58,333 bases of DNA, from contig NZ_JACLYU010000012.1 in NCBI RefSeq assembly GCF_016899725.1, forward strand, positions 1 through 58,333, given 5' to 3'. The stretch is from Bifidobacterium pullorum subsp. saeculare. Lineage in GTDB: Bacteria > Actinomycetota > Actinomycetes > Actinomycetales > Bifidobacteriaceae. Both the position numbers and the translations under genes were made by a program. Positions 24,620 through 33,146 of the stretch are shown in pieces. Under the pieces are notes generated by a model, which was not told the origin of the DNA, made no database searches, and worked only from the letters and a program-made list of their open reading frames with translations. Each line of letters opens with the position of its first letter. Within the stretch, counting starts at the first letter, position 1.

Positions 24620-25465
24620 ATGGACGTGGATTGGGATGACGGCTTGGCCGGGCGCGGGGCCGCGATGACGGCGGACGGGACCGGCGCGATGGCGGATGGA
24701 ACCGACGCGATGACGGACCCGTTCGCCGGATTGTCCGCGGCGTCCCCGAAGGAGACCTGGCGGCATGCGGCGCTGGCCCGGCGGCGGGGCACGTCGGCGG
24801 ACCAGCGGCGTGCCGCCGGCGAGGCCATGGCGCGGGCGCTGGCCGAGGCGCTGGACAGTGGCACCATCGCGTTGGGCAGCGGCGCCGCGGGGCTGCCGGG
24901 CGCGCGAGCCCTGGCCGGCGGCAGGCCCACGGCGGCGGCGTATGTGTCGATGGGCACGGAAGTGGAGACGAGGCCGATGCTGCGGATGCTGCTGTCGCGG
25001 GGCTGGCGGGTGCTGGTACCGGCGCTGGGGCGCGGGCGCGACGTCGGCTGGGCTGAGCTGACGCGGATGGCGGCGCTGGCGGATGTGACGATGCCGGCGG
25101 GTGCGGGGGTTCCGGCAAGCGCCGGGATACCGGCGGATGCGGGGATACCTGCGGGTGCGGGAACGCCGGTTTCGCGCCGCCGTCCCCAGGAGCCGGACGG
25201 CCCCACGCTGCCGGCGGAGGCGCTGGCGGCGGCGGGGCTGGCGGTGGTGCCGGCGTTGGCCGTGGACCGCGAGGGGAACCGTCTGGGCCGCGGCGGCGGC
25301 TGGTATGACCGCGCGCTGACGCATCTGGATGCCGCTGCGCCGACGGTGGCGGTGTGCTGGCCGTGGGAGCTGGTGCCGGGGCCGCTGCCCCGCGAGCCGC
25401 ACGACCGGCCGGCGGACGCGGCGCTGACGATGGCCGGGGTGCGATGGTTCCGTCGGCGGGACTGA
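24620..25465 (+). CDS. 5-formyltetrahydrofolate cyclo-ligase
   Basis: Converts 5-formyl-THF to 5,10-methenyl-THF using ATP. Up to 281 aa. The family start SPKETWRHAALARRR, then AAYVSMGTEVETRPML and the signature GNRLGRGGGWYDRAL are present. A loop of four hexapeptides P-A-x-A-G-x, coded by an 18-bp tandem repeat (25094-25165), is inserted between the two halves and is unusual. The start is uncertain: ATG at 24620, 24665, 24689 and 24710 are all in frame; only GGCGG precedes the first, and the family needs little before residue 40, so 24710 is a fair alternative. The gene is divergent from the GNAT gene across the 20-bp repeat. Confidence 0.85.
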   Translation: MDVDWDDGLAGRGAAMTADGTGAMADGTDAMTDPFAGLSAASPKETWRHAALARRRGTSADQRRAAGEAMARALAEALDSGTIALGSGAAGLPGARALAGGRPTAAAYVSMGTEVETRPMLRMLLSRGWRVLVPALGRGRDVGWAELTRMAALADVTMPAGAGVPASAGIPADAGIPAGAGTPVSRRRPQEPDGPTLPAEALAAAGLAVVPALAVDREGNRLGRGGGWYDRALTHLDAAAPTVAVCWPWELVPGPLPREPHDRPADAALTMAGVRWFRRRD

Positions 25466-25591
25466 GGCCGGGATGTGGCACAGGGCGCGTTTTGCCCGGT
25501 GGGATAATGCCCCGGGCCGTGTCGCGGCGGCGATTAGGATATGAACGGTTGAAATCCGTGTCAGAGAACCGTTTTCGTGGGAGGATTCGCG

Positions 25592-25783
25592 TTGCCTACC
25601 TATCATTACCGTTGCAAGGGCTGCGGCTACGACTTCACCGAGCAGCAGTCGTTCGAGGACGACCCGATCACCGTGTGCCCTCAATGCCATGAGGAACAGG
25701 TGCGCAAGGTGTTCTCCGCCGTGCCGATCGAGTTCAAGGGCAGCGGCTTCTACCGCACGGACGGCGCCAAGAAGTCCGACTGA
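25592..25783 (+). CDS. FmdB-type zinc ribbon protein
   Basis: A 63-residue protein with TTG start. It reads (M)PTYHYRCKGCGYDFTEQQ, then DPITVCPQCHEEQVRKVFSAV and FKGSGFYRTDGAKKSD. The pairs CKGC and CPQC form a zinc ribbon; GSGFYRTD is the conserved tail of the FmdB/putative regulatory protein family. GGGAGG seven bases before the TTG at 25592 decides the start; an in-frame GTG at 25577 has no such site. Function unknown; members are small and widely conserved. It stands alone and ends before a strong terminator. Confidence 0.88.
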   Translation: MPTYHYRCKGCGYDFTEQQSFEDDPITVCPQCHEEQVRKVFSAVPIEFKGSGFYRTDGAKKSD

Positions 25784-25890
25784 CGCCTGTGGCCGGCGCC
25801 GCCTGCGATGGGCGGCCGACTGACATGGCCGGGCATCCGGTGGACCGTCGTTTACGACGACCAGGCCCGCCGACCGTCCGCATATCGCCA

Positions 25891-25928
25891 AAGGAACCCG
25901 TGCCCCCTTCCCGGGGCGCGGGTTCCTT
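25891..25928 (+). terminator. Terminator after the zinc ribbon gene
   Basis: AAGGAACCCGTGCCCC and GGGGCGCGGGTTCCTT form a 16-bp stem with one wobble pair around a CTTCC loop. It could serve both strands. Confidence 0.85.
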
Positions 25929-25991
25929 GCATTGTGGGTCCTGATGGAGTGGCCGGAACGGGACGGGATGACGGGCCTGTAGCCGGCTGAT

Positions 25992-26130
25992 TGTGGACAA
26001 GTGCGCATGGCAAACGTTGCCAGTGTGTGGATGGATGCGGCGTCATGCGGAGGTTTGTGGACGGACCGCGGTTGTGAACGCTGCCAGACTGTGGACGGAT
26101 CGGCGTCATACCCCCGAACACGGTGGACGA
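25992..26130 (+). repeat. Imperfect 64-bp tandem repeat carrying DnaA-box-like sites
   Basis: TGTGGACAA (25992-26000, the complement of TTGTCCACA), TGTGGATGG (26026), TGTGGACGG (26056), TGTGGACGG (26090) and GGTGGACGA (26122) are spaced 34, 30, 34 and 32 bp. Units 25992-26055 and 26056-26119 align along most of their length, sharing AACGYTGCCAG and GGCGTCAT. The region lies 78-216 bp before the SAF-domain gene start and otherwise holds no gene. Confidence 0.7.
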
Positions 26131-26207
26131 CACGCCCGGAGCGGAGGATCCGACCACAACGGCTCCTCGCTGTGGCCCCGCCTGACCGTCTTGGGGAGGA
26201 TGGAGGC

Positions 26208-26921
26208 ATGGCATGGTTCTCGATGTCCTCCGGCCGAAGAAGGCCGGCCGGCTCTCCTGACGGCGGCAGGCAGGTGCCGGACGGGCTACGCCGGCGCCGG
26301 ATGCGCGCGGGGCTGACCCGTGCCGCGGCCGCGGCATGCGCGGGGCTGGCGGTGTTCCTGACGTTGCAATGCGTGCTGGGCACCGTGGAGACCATGCCGG
26401 TGGTGGTGGCCACGCGCGCGTTGGAGCGCGGCGCGACCATCGCGGCCGGGGATGTGGCGGTGGCACGGACGCCGCGGTCGCCGGCCGTGGAGGGTGCGGC
26501 GCATGACGACGCCGCGGTCGTGGGCATGGTGGCGCAGACCGCGGTGGAGCGGGGCCAGCCGCTGTATCCGACGGCGATACGCGCCTCCCCGGTGCCGCCG
26601 GACGGCCACACCGTGCTCGAGGTGCGGGTGGCCAGCGACATTGCGGCGTTGACGCCAGGCGACCATGTGTCCCTGGCCTCGGCGATGGGCTGCGCGGATG
26701 CGGCCTCCGCATCAGAGGCGCACGCCCAGGGAGACGCGCAGGGCGCGGCGGAGCCATGCGTGCTGACGGATCGGGCGCTGGTGATGGCCCGGCCGTCGAA
26801 GGACGAGGACGGCGGCGTCGGCGGCATGGTGTCGCTGGCGATGCCGCCCGGGGCGGCGCTTGCGGTCATGGCCACGCAGGAGGCCGGAGCCATCGTCGCG
26901 GTCACCCGCTCAGACGGATGA
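26208..26921 (+). CDS. SAF-domain membrane protein (CpaB/RcpC-like)
   Basis: A 237-residue protein. A basic N-terminus and one membrane helix (AAAAACAGLAVFLTLQCVLG) are followed by a SAF domain: MPVVVATRALERGATIAAGDVAVARTP, then GMVAQTAVERGQPLYPTAIR (split: MPVVVATRALERG, ATIAAGDVAVARTP). SAF domains of this type occur in Flp/tad pilus assembly protein CpaB and in related actinobacterial proteins. The C-terminal half (VLEVRVASDIAALTPGDHVSL...) keeps the CpaB-like beta region. GGGGAGG eight bases before the ATG sets the start. No other tad pilus gene is in the window, so the role is open. The upstream region has clustered DnaA-box-like sites. Confidence 0.75.
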   Translation: MAWFSMSSGRRRPAGSPDGGRQVPDGLRRRRMRAGLTRAAAAACAGLAVFLTLQCVLGTVETMPVVVATRALERGATIAAGDVAVARTPRSPAVEGAAHDDAAVVGMVAQTAVERGQPLYPTAIRASPVPPDGHTVLEVRVASDIAALTPGDHVSLASAMGCADAASASEAHAQGDAQGAAEPCVLTDRALVMARPSKDEDGGVGGMVSLAMPPGAALAVMATQEAGAIVAVTRSDG

Positions 26922-26990
26922 CCCGCTGACCACGAACGTTTGGCAACTGAAGAGTGGATGCGCCCGGCGGGCTTTCCGTAGGCGAAGTGA

Positions 26991-27062
26991 GCGAGCACGC
27001 CACCGTGCTCGCGAAGGCCGCCTCACAAGCGGTGTTCGGAGAACACCGCGAAGTGAGGCGGC
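26991..27062. terminator. Tandem hairpins between the SAF gene and the 67-aa gene
   Basis: Hairpin one: GCGAGCACG/CGTGCTCGC (26991-27012). Hairpin two: GCCGCCTCAC/GTGAGGCGGC outer stem and GCGGTGTTC/GAACACCGC inner stem (27017-27062), which includes the stop codon (27023-27025) and last codons of the minus-strand gene. The pair can end transcripts from both sides. Confidence 0.65.
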
Positions 27063-27226
27063 AGCTCCGACAGGATCCGACGGTCATCGTCGTCGGCACG
27101 CTGGCGTTCGGTGAGGATATCGGCGGGTTCGAGCTTGACGCCGTCGGCGTCGAAAAGCTCGGTGCCCTGCCGCACGACGCGCTTGTGCTTGCGCGGCGTG
27201 CGGCGGTTCGGATCGTACTCGCTCAT
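27023..27226 (-). CDS. Small acidic/basic protein of unknown function
   Basis: A 67-residue protein: MSEYDPNRRTPRKHKRVVRQ is strongly basic, then a short strand-rich part GTELFDADGVKLEPADILTERQRADDDDRRI (split: GTELFDADGVKLEPADI, LTERQRADDDDRRI) and the end LSELPPHFAVFSEHRL. Not recognised. Its ATG overlaps the stop of the large helicase-like gene by 4 bp (27223-27226), so it should be translated together with it as third gene of the FHA/helicase-like unit. The stop codon lies in a strong hairpin. Confidence 0.75.
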   Translation of the reverse strand: MSEYDPNRRTPRKHKRVVRQGTELFDADGVKLEPADILTERQRADDDDRRILSELPPHFAVFSEHRL

Positions 27227-30200
27227 TGCACGTCCCGGTAGAGTTCGCCGAGGCGGGAGACGATGCGGTCGACCTCCTTGTCGGGGTTGACGAAGGCGCC
27301 GACGCTCCACACTGTCATCACGGACCAACCGAGCGTCATGAGCTGCTGCATGAGCAGGCGGTGGCGCACACGCGTGGACTGGATGGACATGAAGTTCTGG
27401 TCGTCGGTGAGCACGGCCACGCGGTACGGCTTGCCTTTGACGCCCACGGCCAGCGGGATGCGCATGCCCCGCTCGTAGCCGTAGTCCACGGCCACCTCGA
27501 GGCCGCGGGCGCGGATGCGGGCGGCAAGGTCGTCCATGAGCACGTTGCCGCTGGTCTCGGAGGCGGCGGGTTCCTCCGGCCGGTCGCCGAGCTGCTCGGC
27601 CCACATGAGCATCGTCTTGAGCAGACGGGGGCCGGGCTGGTGCAGGCGGCTGTCGTCGAGGTCCTCGGAGCCGAAGGCGGAGACGATGTCGAGGTGGCGG
27701 TCGGGCAGGGCCATCGCGTCGAGGAGCACGCCGCGGCCGCCGCCGTCCTCCAGCGGGCCGAACTGCTGGATGAGCCGGCCGTGCGAGGTCTTCGCATAGC
27801 ACAGCGTGAGAATCACGTCGGTGACCTTGATGCCGGGGACCTCGCGCACGCCGACGAGTCGGACGTGGCGCAGGAAGGCGTCCATCGTCGCGTCCTTCGC
27901 GGCGAGCGCCTTGAGTTCGGCGCCGAGGCGTGCGCGGAAGGCGTCGGTGAGGGTGACGACGGCGAGCAGGTATTGCGCGGGCACGATGGTGAACCGGGAG
28001 GCGCGCTCGGTGATGAGGCGCACCACCTCCTCGATCTCCTGCTGGCTCGATTCGACGAGGCCGGAGCCGATGGTCGGCACGCCGCTGGCTTCGATGCGGT
28101 GGAAGCGCACCTCGCCGCGCGTGGTCTCGTTGGCGACGTCGTGGCGCACGGGCCCGTAGCCGTTGGCCTCGAGGAAATCGGCGACCTGCGGGGCGCGGCA
28201 CACCGGGTCGACGGCGGCCTCGACGCGCGGCAGCATGCCGATCAGCATCTGCAGGCTCTCGCAGGTGACGGTGGCGCCGTGGGCGATGACGACGGCCTTG
28301 CGGGCGCGCGCCACGATGCCGAGCAGCTGGATGGCGGGGATATGCGCGCAGGCGTCGATGATGACGACGTCGGCGAGCGTCTCCGGCGCGGTGAGCGCGC
28401 ACAGCGTGGCGGGCGTGGCCATCATCACCGGCTTGGCGGCGGTGATGATGTCGGGATGGTCGCGGCGCAGGCGGTCGAGCGGCATGTGGCCGCGGCCGGC
28501 CAACGCGGTGTGCAGCTGGTTGGCCTCCTGGGTGCGGGAGAACAGCATGTCGCACAGGCGGCGGGTGGCATCCTGCGCCACCATCGGGCCGATGGAGCGC
28601 ACATGCTCCACGTCCACCTGCTCGAAGCGGTCGGAGGCGGCTTCCAGCGCGGAGCCGTCCTGGTTGGAGATGATCGGCGAGGAGCGCACGATGTCCTCGA
28701 ACACCGTGGTCCACCAGGCGAGCTGGAGCTCGGCACCCACCGCGTCGGTGTCCACGCGGCGGTTGCCCAGGTCGCCGATGAGCTCGTCGAGGCCGGCCGT
28801 GGTGAACTCGTTCTCCAGGCGGCAGCGTTCGGGCAGGGTGTCCAGGGCGATACGGTCGTCGTACAGGGCGTGCAGACGGCTTTCCAGCTTAGTGAAGTCC
28901 AGGGATTCCAGGTCGGCGCCCTGGGGCGTGGTGGCGAGCACCGCGTCGAGGGCGGTCAGGTCGCTGGAGAGGGCCTCCTGCGTCTCGACCATGCGGTCGA
29001 GCTTGGAGGGCAGCACCGGCCAGCCGCCGTGGGGCACCAGGGACCCCCACTGCTCGGCCTGCTTGCGTACGACGATGAGCGCGTCGTGCAGGTCCTCGAC
29101 CTGCGCGCCCACGCGCAGCAGCCCCTTGGCCTCGCGCACCAGGCGGCGGCGCTCCCAGAAGCCCAGCGTGGTGCCCTCGGCCTTGCGGTCGGCCTTGGAT
29201 TTGCTGGCCTCGATCATCGACTCGATGTCCCGCTCGAAGATCTCCGGCTGGAACACGTCGAGCACGCGGCGCAGGTTCTTGAGCACGGTGATCTGGCGTC
29301 CCCATTCGCGGGCGGTGGCGGGCACCGGGAAGCCGCAGGTCTCGGCCACGGAGGCGACGTGCTCGCGCACGGCGGGCAGCAGCTTCTCCAGCAGGTCGAC
29401 GACGCGCTGGTACACGGCCACGGCATCGTCCTCGGAGGTGATGGAGGCCTTGTACCAGGCCGTGTCGTTCGGGCCGATCACGTATTCGCCGAGTTCTCCG
29501 GCGCGCACGAGCTTGGCCGTCCACTCGTCTATATGGCCACCGATGCGGCGCGCGGCGGCCACGTCGAGGCGCACGCGCGTGGCGGGGTGCGTCGGGCTGG
29601 CGGAGATCGAGGCGAGGTTCTGGATGGTCTGGTAGGCGGAGACGCCCCACTGCTCGTTGACGCCGTGCAGGTCGCCCAGGTAGCGGGTGAGGCGCGAGCG
29701 CACGCCCACGAGTTCGTCGGCGAGCTGGTCGAAGCGTTGGACGGCCACGCCGGGCTGGAATCCGACGGCGGCGATGAGCTGGCGGTCGATGTCCTCGTCC
29801 ACGTTCGATTCGGCGATGTCGAGCAGCTGGCCGCCCATCTCGTTGGCGCGCATGGTCTGGGCGAAGCGGCGCTTCTGCTCGGCCACGCCCGGGACCACGA
29901 GCACGGAGCGGCCGGCCATCACGCAGCGGGCAGCGATGGCGGCGGCCTGGGCGGCCGTGTCCGAGCCGACCGCGGTGTCGAGGAACACGTTGTGTCCGGC
30001 GGCGGCGAGCTGCGCCGCGTAACGCACGGTGTTGTCCACGTCGCACACCTCGACCTCGGTGTGCGGGTCGGCGTCGAAGGGGCTGTACCCGAGGATCGGG
30101 TCGTCGCGCAGGGCGGCGCAGGCCTGCTCGTCGCCGGAGAGGGCGTCGAGCAGCGTGTTGCCGGTGGGGCCGGAGGCGAGCCGGTCGATGATGCGCTGGC

Positions 30201-30837
30201 TTTCGGTCAGCACCAGCGCGGAGGGTTCCATGAAGCAGCCGAGCGCGATATGCCGCTCGATCGAGAATCCGGCGATGCGTTTGCCGGCGATGGCCGTGAT
30301 GGCCGCGAACACGGCGGAGGTGTCCGGCACACCGCTTTCGTAGTTCTTGCCGTCGAACAGCTCCTGCTCATCCAGTTCCACGCCGGCCATCGCCATCGTG
30401 TCGAGGAAGGTGGCGTTCATCGAGACGCGTCCGGTGAAGCGCACGACGCTGGCGGCGGGTTCCTTGGCGTCCGTCGTCACCTCGACCGGGTACAGCAGGA
30501 CGGGCATCGCGTTGCCGGTCCAGGTGGCCACGCCCACGGCCAGGGAGAGGCCGGCGACGCCGCTGACGCGGCGTTTGGCGTCGCGGTCGTCGACCACGCG
30601 GCCGAGGCGGCGTTCGGCGGCGCGCAGCATGCCGGCGTCGCGGAACAGCACGTCGAGCGTGGCCTGCCCGCTGGCGAAGAGCTTGGCGATGCCGGAGGGG
30701 TGGGCGTGCGTCAGGTCGAGCTGGGCGGTCAGCTGGTTAATGTCCTCCAGCGGCGTGGGCGCCAGCACGGCCCGGTAATCGTCGCGCCAGGCTTTGATGC
30801 GGTCCAACGATGGTTCGTTGCTCATCGGCTGACTCAC
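27223..30837 (-). CDS. Degenerate superfamily 1 helicase/nuclease-like protein
   Basis: A 1204-residue protein laid out like DUF4011-type helicases with a C-terminal Vsr/PD-(D/E)XK-like domain. The motor motifs are worn: where GxxGxGKS is expected, residues 287-295 read DTAVGSDTA; the Walker B place reads DVVIIDACAH with no Asp-Glu pair. The C-terminal domain keeps the fold pattern (VDYGYERGMRIPLAVGV, VRHRLLMQQLMTLGWSVMTVWS, NPDKEVDRIV) but the usual catalytic Asp of RIDLAV is Pro and the E-x-D/K segment reads VAVLTDD. The protein is thus probably a structural or sensing pseudoenzyme. Start GTG at 30837 overlaps the FHA gene stop (GTGA); ATG at 30825 is an alternative. Middle region includes long helices. 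Confidence 0.7.
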   Translation of the reverse strand: MSQPMSNEPSLDRIKAWRDDYRAVLAPTPLEDINQLTAQLDLTHAHPSGIAKLFASGQATLDVLFRDAGMLRAAERRLGRVVDDRDAKRRVSGVAGLSLAVGVATWTGNAMPVLLYPVEVTTDAKEPAASVVRFTGRVSMNATFLDTMAMAGVELDEQELFDGKNYESGVPDTSAVFAAITAIAGKRIAGFSIERHIALGCFMEPSALVLTESQRIIDRLASGPTGNTLLDALSGDEQACAALRDDPILGYSPFDADPHTEVEVCDVDNTVRYAAQLAAAGHNVFLDTAVGSDTAAQAAAIAARCVMAGRSVLVVPGVAEQKRRFAQTMRANEMGGQLLDIAESNVDEDIDRQLIAAVGFQPGVAVQRFDQLADELVGVRSRLTRYLGDLHGVNEQWGVSAYQTIQNLASISASPTHPATRVRLDVAAARRIGGHIDEWTAKLVRAGELGEYVIGPNDTAWYKASITSEDDAVAVYQRVVDLLEKLLPAVREHVASVAETCGFPVPATAREWGRQITVLKNLRRVLDVFQPEIFERDIESMIEASKSKADRKAEGTTLGFWERRRLVREAKGLLRVGAQVEDLHDALIVVRKQAEQWGSLVPHGGWPVLPSKLDRMVETQEALSSDLTALDAVLATTPQGADLESLDFTKLESRLHALYDDRIALDTLPERCRLENEFTTAGLDELIGDLGNRRVDTDAVGAELQLAWWTTVFEDIVRSSPIISNQDGSALEAASDRFEQVDVEHVRSIGPMVAQDATRRLCDMLFSRTQEANQLHTALAGRGHMPLDRLRRDHPDIITAAKPVMMATPATLCALTAPETLADVVIIDACAHIPAIQLLGIVARARKAVVIAHGATVTCESLQMLIGMLPRVEAAVDPVCRAPQVADFLEANGYGPVRHDVANETTRGEVRFHRIEASGVPTIGSGLVESSQQEIEEVVRLITERASRFTIVPAQYLLAVVTLTDAFRARLGAELKALAAKDATMDAFLRHVRLVGVREVPGIKVTDVILTLCYAKTSHGRLIQQFGPLEDGGGRGVLLDAMALPDRHLDIVSAFGSEDLDDSRLHQPGPRLLKTMLMWAEQLGDRPEEPAASETSGNVLMDDLAARIRARGLEVAVDYGYERGMRIPLAVGVKGKPYRVAVLTDDQNFMSIQSTRVRHRLLMQQLMTLGWSVMTVWSVGAFVNPDKEVDRIVSRLGELYRDVQ

Positions 30838-32396
30838 TTTCCTACCGCAGCGCGGTATTCGCGGTAGCCCTCGTTGTGGGAGAGCGCCTCGTCGATATCC
30901 CGGTTGCCTTGGGCGGCCAGCCAGGCATACAGGTCGTCGTACAGCGCCGGGTTCATGGCCAGGAAGGGCTGGAGCTCCTCATGGCGGGCCATCTCGTACT
31001 GGAGTCTGAAGTCGGTGGAATGCTTGGCGTCCTCGGAGGTCATGCCATCCACCTCGATGGCGGGGGCGGCGGCCTTGAGCTCGCCGCGAGACACGCGGTC
31101 GAACACCGAGCCGGGTTCGAAGGCCGGGGTGAAGACGGCGGTCTCCTCGGCGGAGGGTCCCGCGGCGGCGGGCTGCACCTGGGACTGCGCGGCGTTGTCG
31201 GCACCGACCTCGCCCTCTCCCGCCTCCAGCGGGGTGAACACGATGTCGGCCGGCGTCATGGCCTGTGCGGGGGCGGTCTGCACCGGGGCGGCCTGCGCGG
31301 GTTCCGCGGCCGGTTCCGCGGTCTGCGCCGTGGGAGCAGTCTGCGCGGTTTCCGCAGGCTGTACGGTTGCCGTGGACTGCGTTGCGCCTGCGGTCTGCGT
31401 CGACTCGACTTGCTGCGCCGCGGCGACGCCGGCGGCCTCGGCAGGCTGTGCGGTCTGGACAGGCTGGGTCGCTTCGGCGGCCTGGGCGATTGCATCGGTC
31501 TGAGCCGGCTCGGCGGCTTGGCCAGACTCCGTGTACTGCCCGGGTTCCATGGTCTGCTCGGGTTCGGCGACCTGGGATGGTTCGGGGGTCTGGGACGGTT
31601 CGGCGGCGGACTGGCCTGCGTCCTCGGTCTCGGTCACGCCAGTCGCCATCGCGTCGACGAACAGGTCGCGGGCGGGTTCCTGGACCGGTTCCTCCGGGGC
31701 GGCGCCGCCGACGGCCAGCGGCATCGAATCCAACGAGTCGGCGGGCCGCTCCTCCTCGTCGCCTTGAGCGAAGAAGTCCGGCTGGGGGTTTGCCTCGGGT
31801 TGACCGGCCTCGGTCTCGACCTCGTTCCGCTCGGTTCCCTGGAGCACGGGCTGCGCCGCGCCGGAAGCCGCCGCGGCTGCGGCGCGCGACTGGAACATCG
31901 TCGTGGGCTCCCCCGCGCGCAGATCGAGGATGTCGTCGACCGACATGTCCGCGGCATCGGGCTCCTGGCGGCTGTGGGAGGGCGCGTAGTTGAACAGGTC
32001 GGGCACGGTGAAGGTCTGCGCGGGCTCGATGGTCTCGACGCGCACGAAGTCCACCGTCACATCGCCGAACTGCGCACGCATCGGCGAGGTGGGCAGCGGG
32101 AAGTCGACGCCTTCGGGCAGCCGGACGAGACTACCGTCGCTACGCACCATGTAGGAGCCGTTCGTGGAGCCGAGGTCGCGCAGCGTCGCGGCGCCGCCTT
32201 CGGACACGGAGAACACGGCGTGGCGCTTCGACATCGAACGGGTGGCATCGGCCACCTCGAAACGGGGGATGTCGTCGTCAGGCAGAGGCCGGATGGGTTT
32301 GCGTCCGATTTCGACGCGCTCCCCCGGACGGACGTCGGTCTGGGCACCTCCGCCGACCAGCACACGCCACTGACGGGTCGTCTGATCTCCACTCAC
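30834..32396 (-). CDS. FHA-domain protein with low-complexity linker
   Basis: A 520-residue protein. The N-terminal forkhead-associated domain (about 10-115) keeps the phosphothreonine-binding marks: GR (31-32), S56/H59 in SMSKRHAVF and STNG (77-80). A region of about 250 residues rich in Ala, Gln, Glu, Pro and Thr follows. The C-terminal 60 residues (EELQPFLAMNPALYDDLYAWLAAQGNRDIDEAL, here split: EELQPFLAMNPALYDD, LYAWLAAQGNRDIDEAL) resemble a variant leucine-rich repeat seen in actinobacterial FHA proteins. Start is GTG at 32396 with AGGAAGG eight bases upstream. It is the first gene of the unit with the helicase-like protein, and suggests Ser/Thr kinase input. Confidence 0.88.
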   Translation of the reverse strand: MSGDQTTRQWRVLVGGGAQTDVRPGERVEIGRKPIRPLPDDDIPRFEVADATRSMSKRHAVFSVSEGGAATLRDLGSTNGSYMVRSDGSLVRLPEGVDFPLPTSPMRAQFGDVTVDFVRVETIEPAQTFTVPDLFNYAPSHSRQEPDAADMSVDDILDLRAGEPTTMFQSRAAAAAASGAAQPVLQGTERNEVETEAGQPEANPQPDFFAQGDEEERPADSLDSMPLAVGGAAPEEPVQEPARDLFVDAMATGVTETEDAGQSAAEPSQTPEPSQVAEPEQTMEPGQYTESGQAAEPAQTDAIAQAAEATQPVQTAQPAEAAGVAAAQQVESTQTAGATQSTATVQPAETAQTAPTAQTAEPAAEPAQAAPVQTAPAQAMTPADIVFTPLEAGEGEVGADNAAQSQVQPAAAGPSAEETAVFTPAFEPGSVFDRVSRGELKAAAPAIEVDGMTSEDAKHSTDFRLQYEMARHEELQPFLAMNPALYDDLYAWLAAQGNRDIDEALSHNEGYREYRAAVGK

Positions 32397-32548
32397 TGCG
32401 TCGGCCTTCCTTTCGATGACGGCATCGTACAGACACTATTTCCTATTGTGGCACACCGGGGCGCCGGTCTGGCCATTTCTCCGCCGCGCTGCCGCGATTC
32501 CCTTCCCCGAACGCGAGCATGCCACGGCACATGGTCCCGCCGGGAATG

Positions 32549-32587
32549 CGAGGAACCCCGCACCCGAGGCGGGTGCGGGGTTCCTCG
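32549..32587 (-). terminator. Terminator of rplJ-rplL
   Basis: Perfect 17-bp stem CGAGGAACCCCGCACCC / GGGTGCGGGGTTCCTCG with loop GAGGC, 51 bp after the rplL stop. The rest of 32397-32638 has no gene; the FHA gene promoter should lie near 32420-32450. Confidence 0.9.
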
Positions 32588-32638
32588 AAGCGTTTCGCCG
32601 TGAGGCGATTCGGCAAGCGGGATTCACTCCCGCGCGAA

Positions 32639-33019
32639 TCACTTCATCTCGACGGTGGCGCCAGCCTCCTCGAGCTGAGCCTTGGCCTTCTCGGCGTCCT
32701 CCTTCTTGGCCTTCTCGAGGACCGGCTTCGGAGCGCCGTCCACGAGGGCCTTGGCCTCGGCCAGGCCGAGGTTGGTGATGGCGCGCACGGCCTTGATGAC
32801 CTGGATCTTCTTGTCGCCAACGGCGGAGAGGATGACGTCGAACTCGTCCTTCTCCTCCTCGGCGGCAGCGGCGGCGGCCGGAGCAGCGGCAACGACGGCG
32901 GCCGGGGCGGCGGCCTCGACGTCGAACTTCTCCTCGAAGGCCTTGACGAACTCGGAGAGCTCGACCAGGGTCATCTCGCCGAAGGCCTCGAGCAGCTCAT
33001 CGTTGGTGTACTTAGCCAT
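32639..33019 (-). CDS. rplL: 50S ribosomal protein L7/L12
   Basis: A 126-residue stalk protein that recruits translation factors. N-terminal dimerisation domain [20 protein letters not shown], Ala-rich hinge, and C-terminal factor-binding domain [55 protein letters not shown] six bases before the ATG supports the start. It follows rplJ by 127 bp in the standard order. Confidence 0.98.
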   Translation of the reverse strand: MAKYTNDELLEAFGEMTLVELSEFVKAFEEKFDVEAAAPAAVVAAAPAAAAAAEEEKDEFDVILSAVGDKKIQVIKAVRAITNLGLAEAKALVDGAPKPVLEKAKKEDAEKAKAQLEEAGATVEMK

Positions 33020-33146
33020 AATGGCTTCCTTTCTTATTGTGGCGCAGGGAAGAGGTGGTGGTCCCGGCACCCATAAACCTTGTGTTCTTTTTCAGTTATG
33101 AAGCGCATGGTTCACGCGGCGGGCACGAGGCCTCGCCACAGGTGAA

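Noticed and set aside
27226..30867. A 1213-codon plus-strand frame
   Set aside because: It is the exact antisense of the helicase-like gene, is full of His/Gly/Ala typical of antisense high-GC sequence, and has no ribosome binding site.
31250..31620. A DNA-level tandem repeat in the FHA gene
   Set aside because: The Gln/Thr/Ala/Glu pattern is repeated in protein composition but the DNA units vary too much to be a real tandem array.
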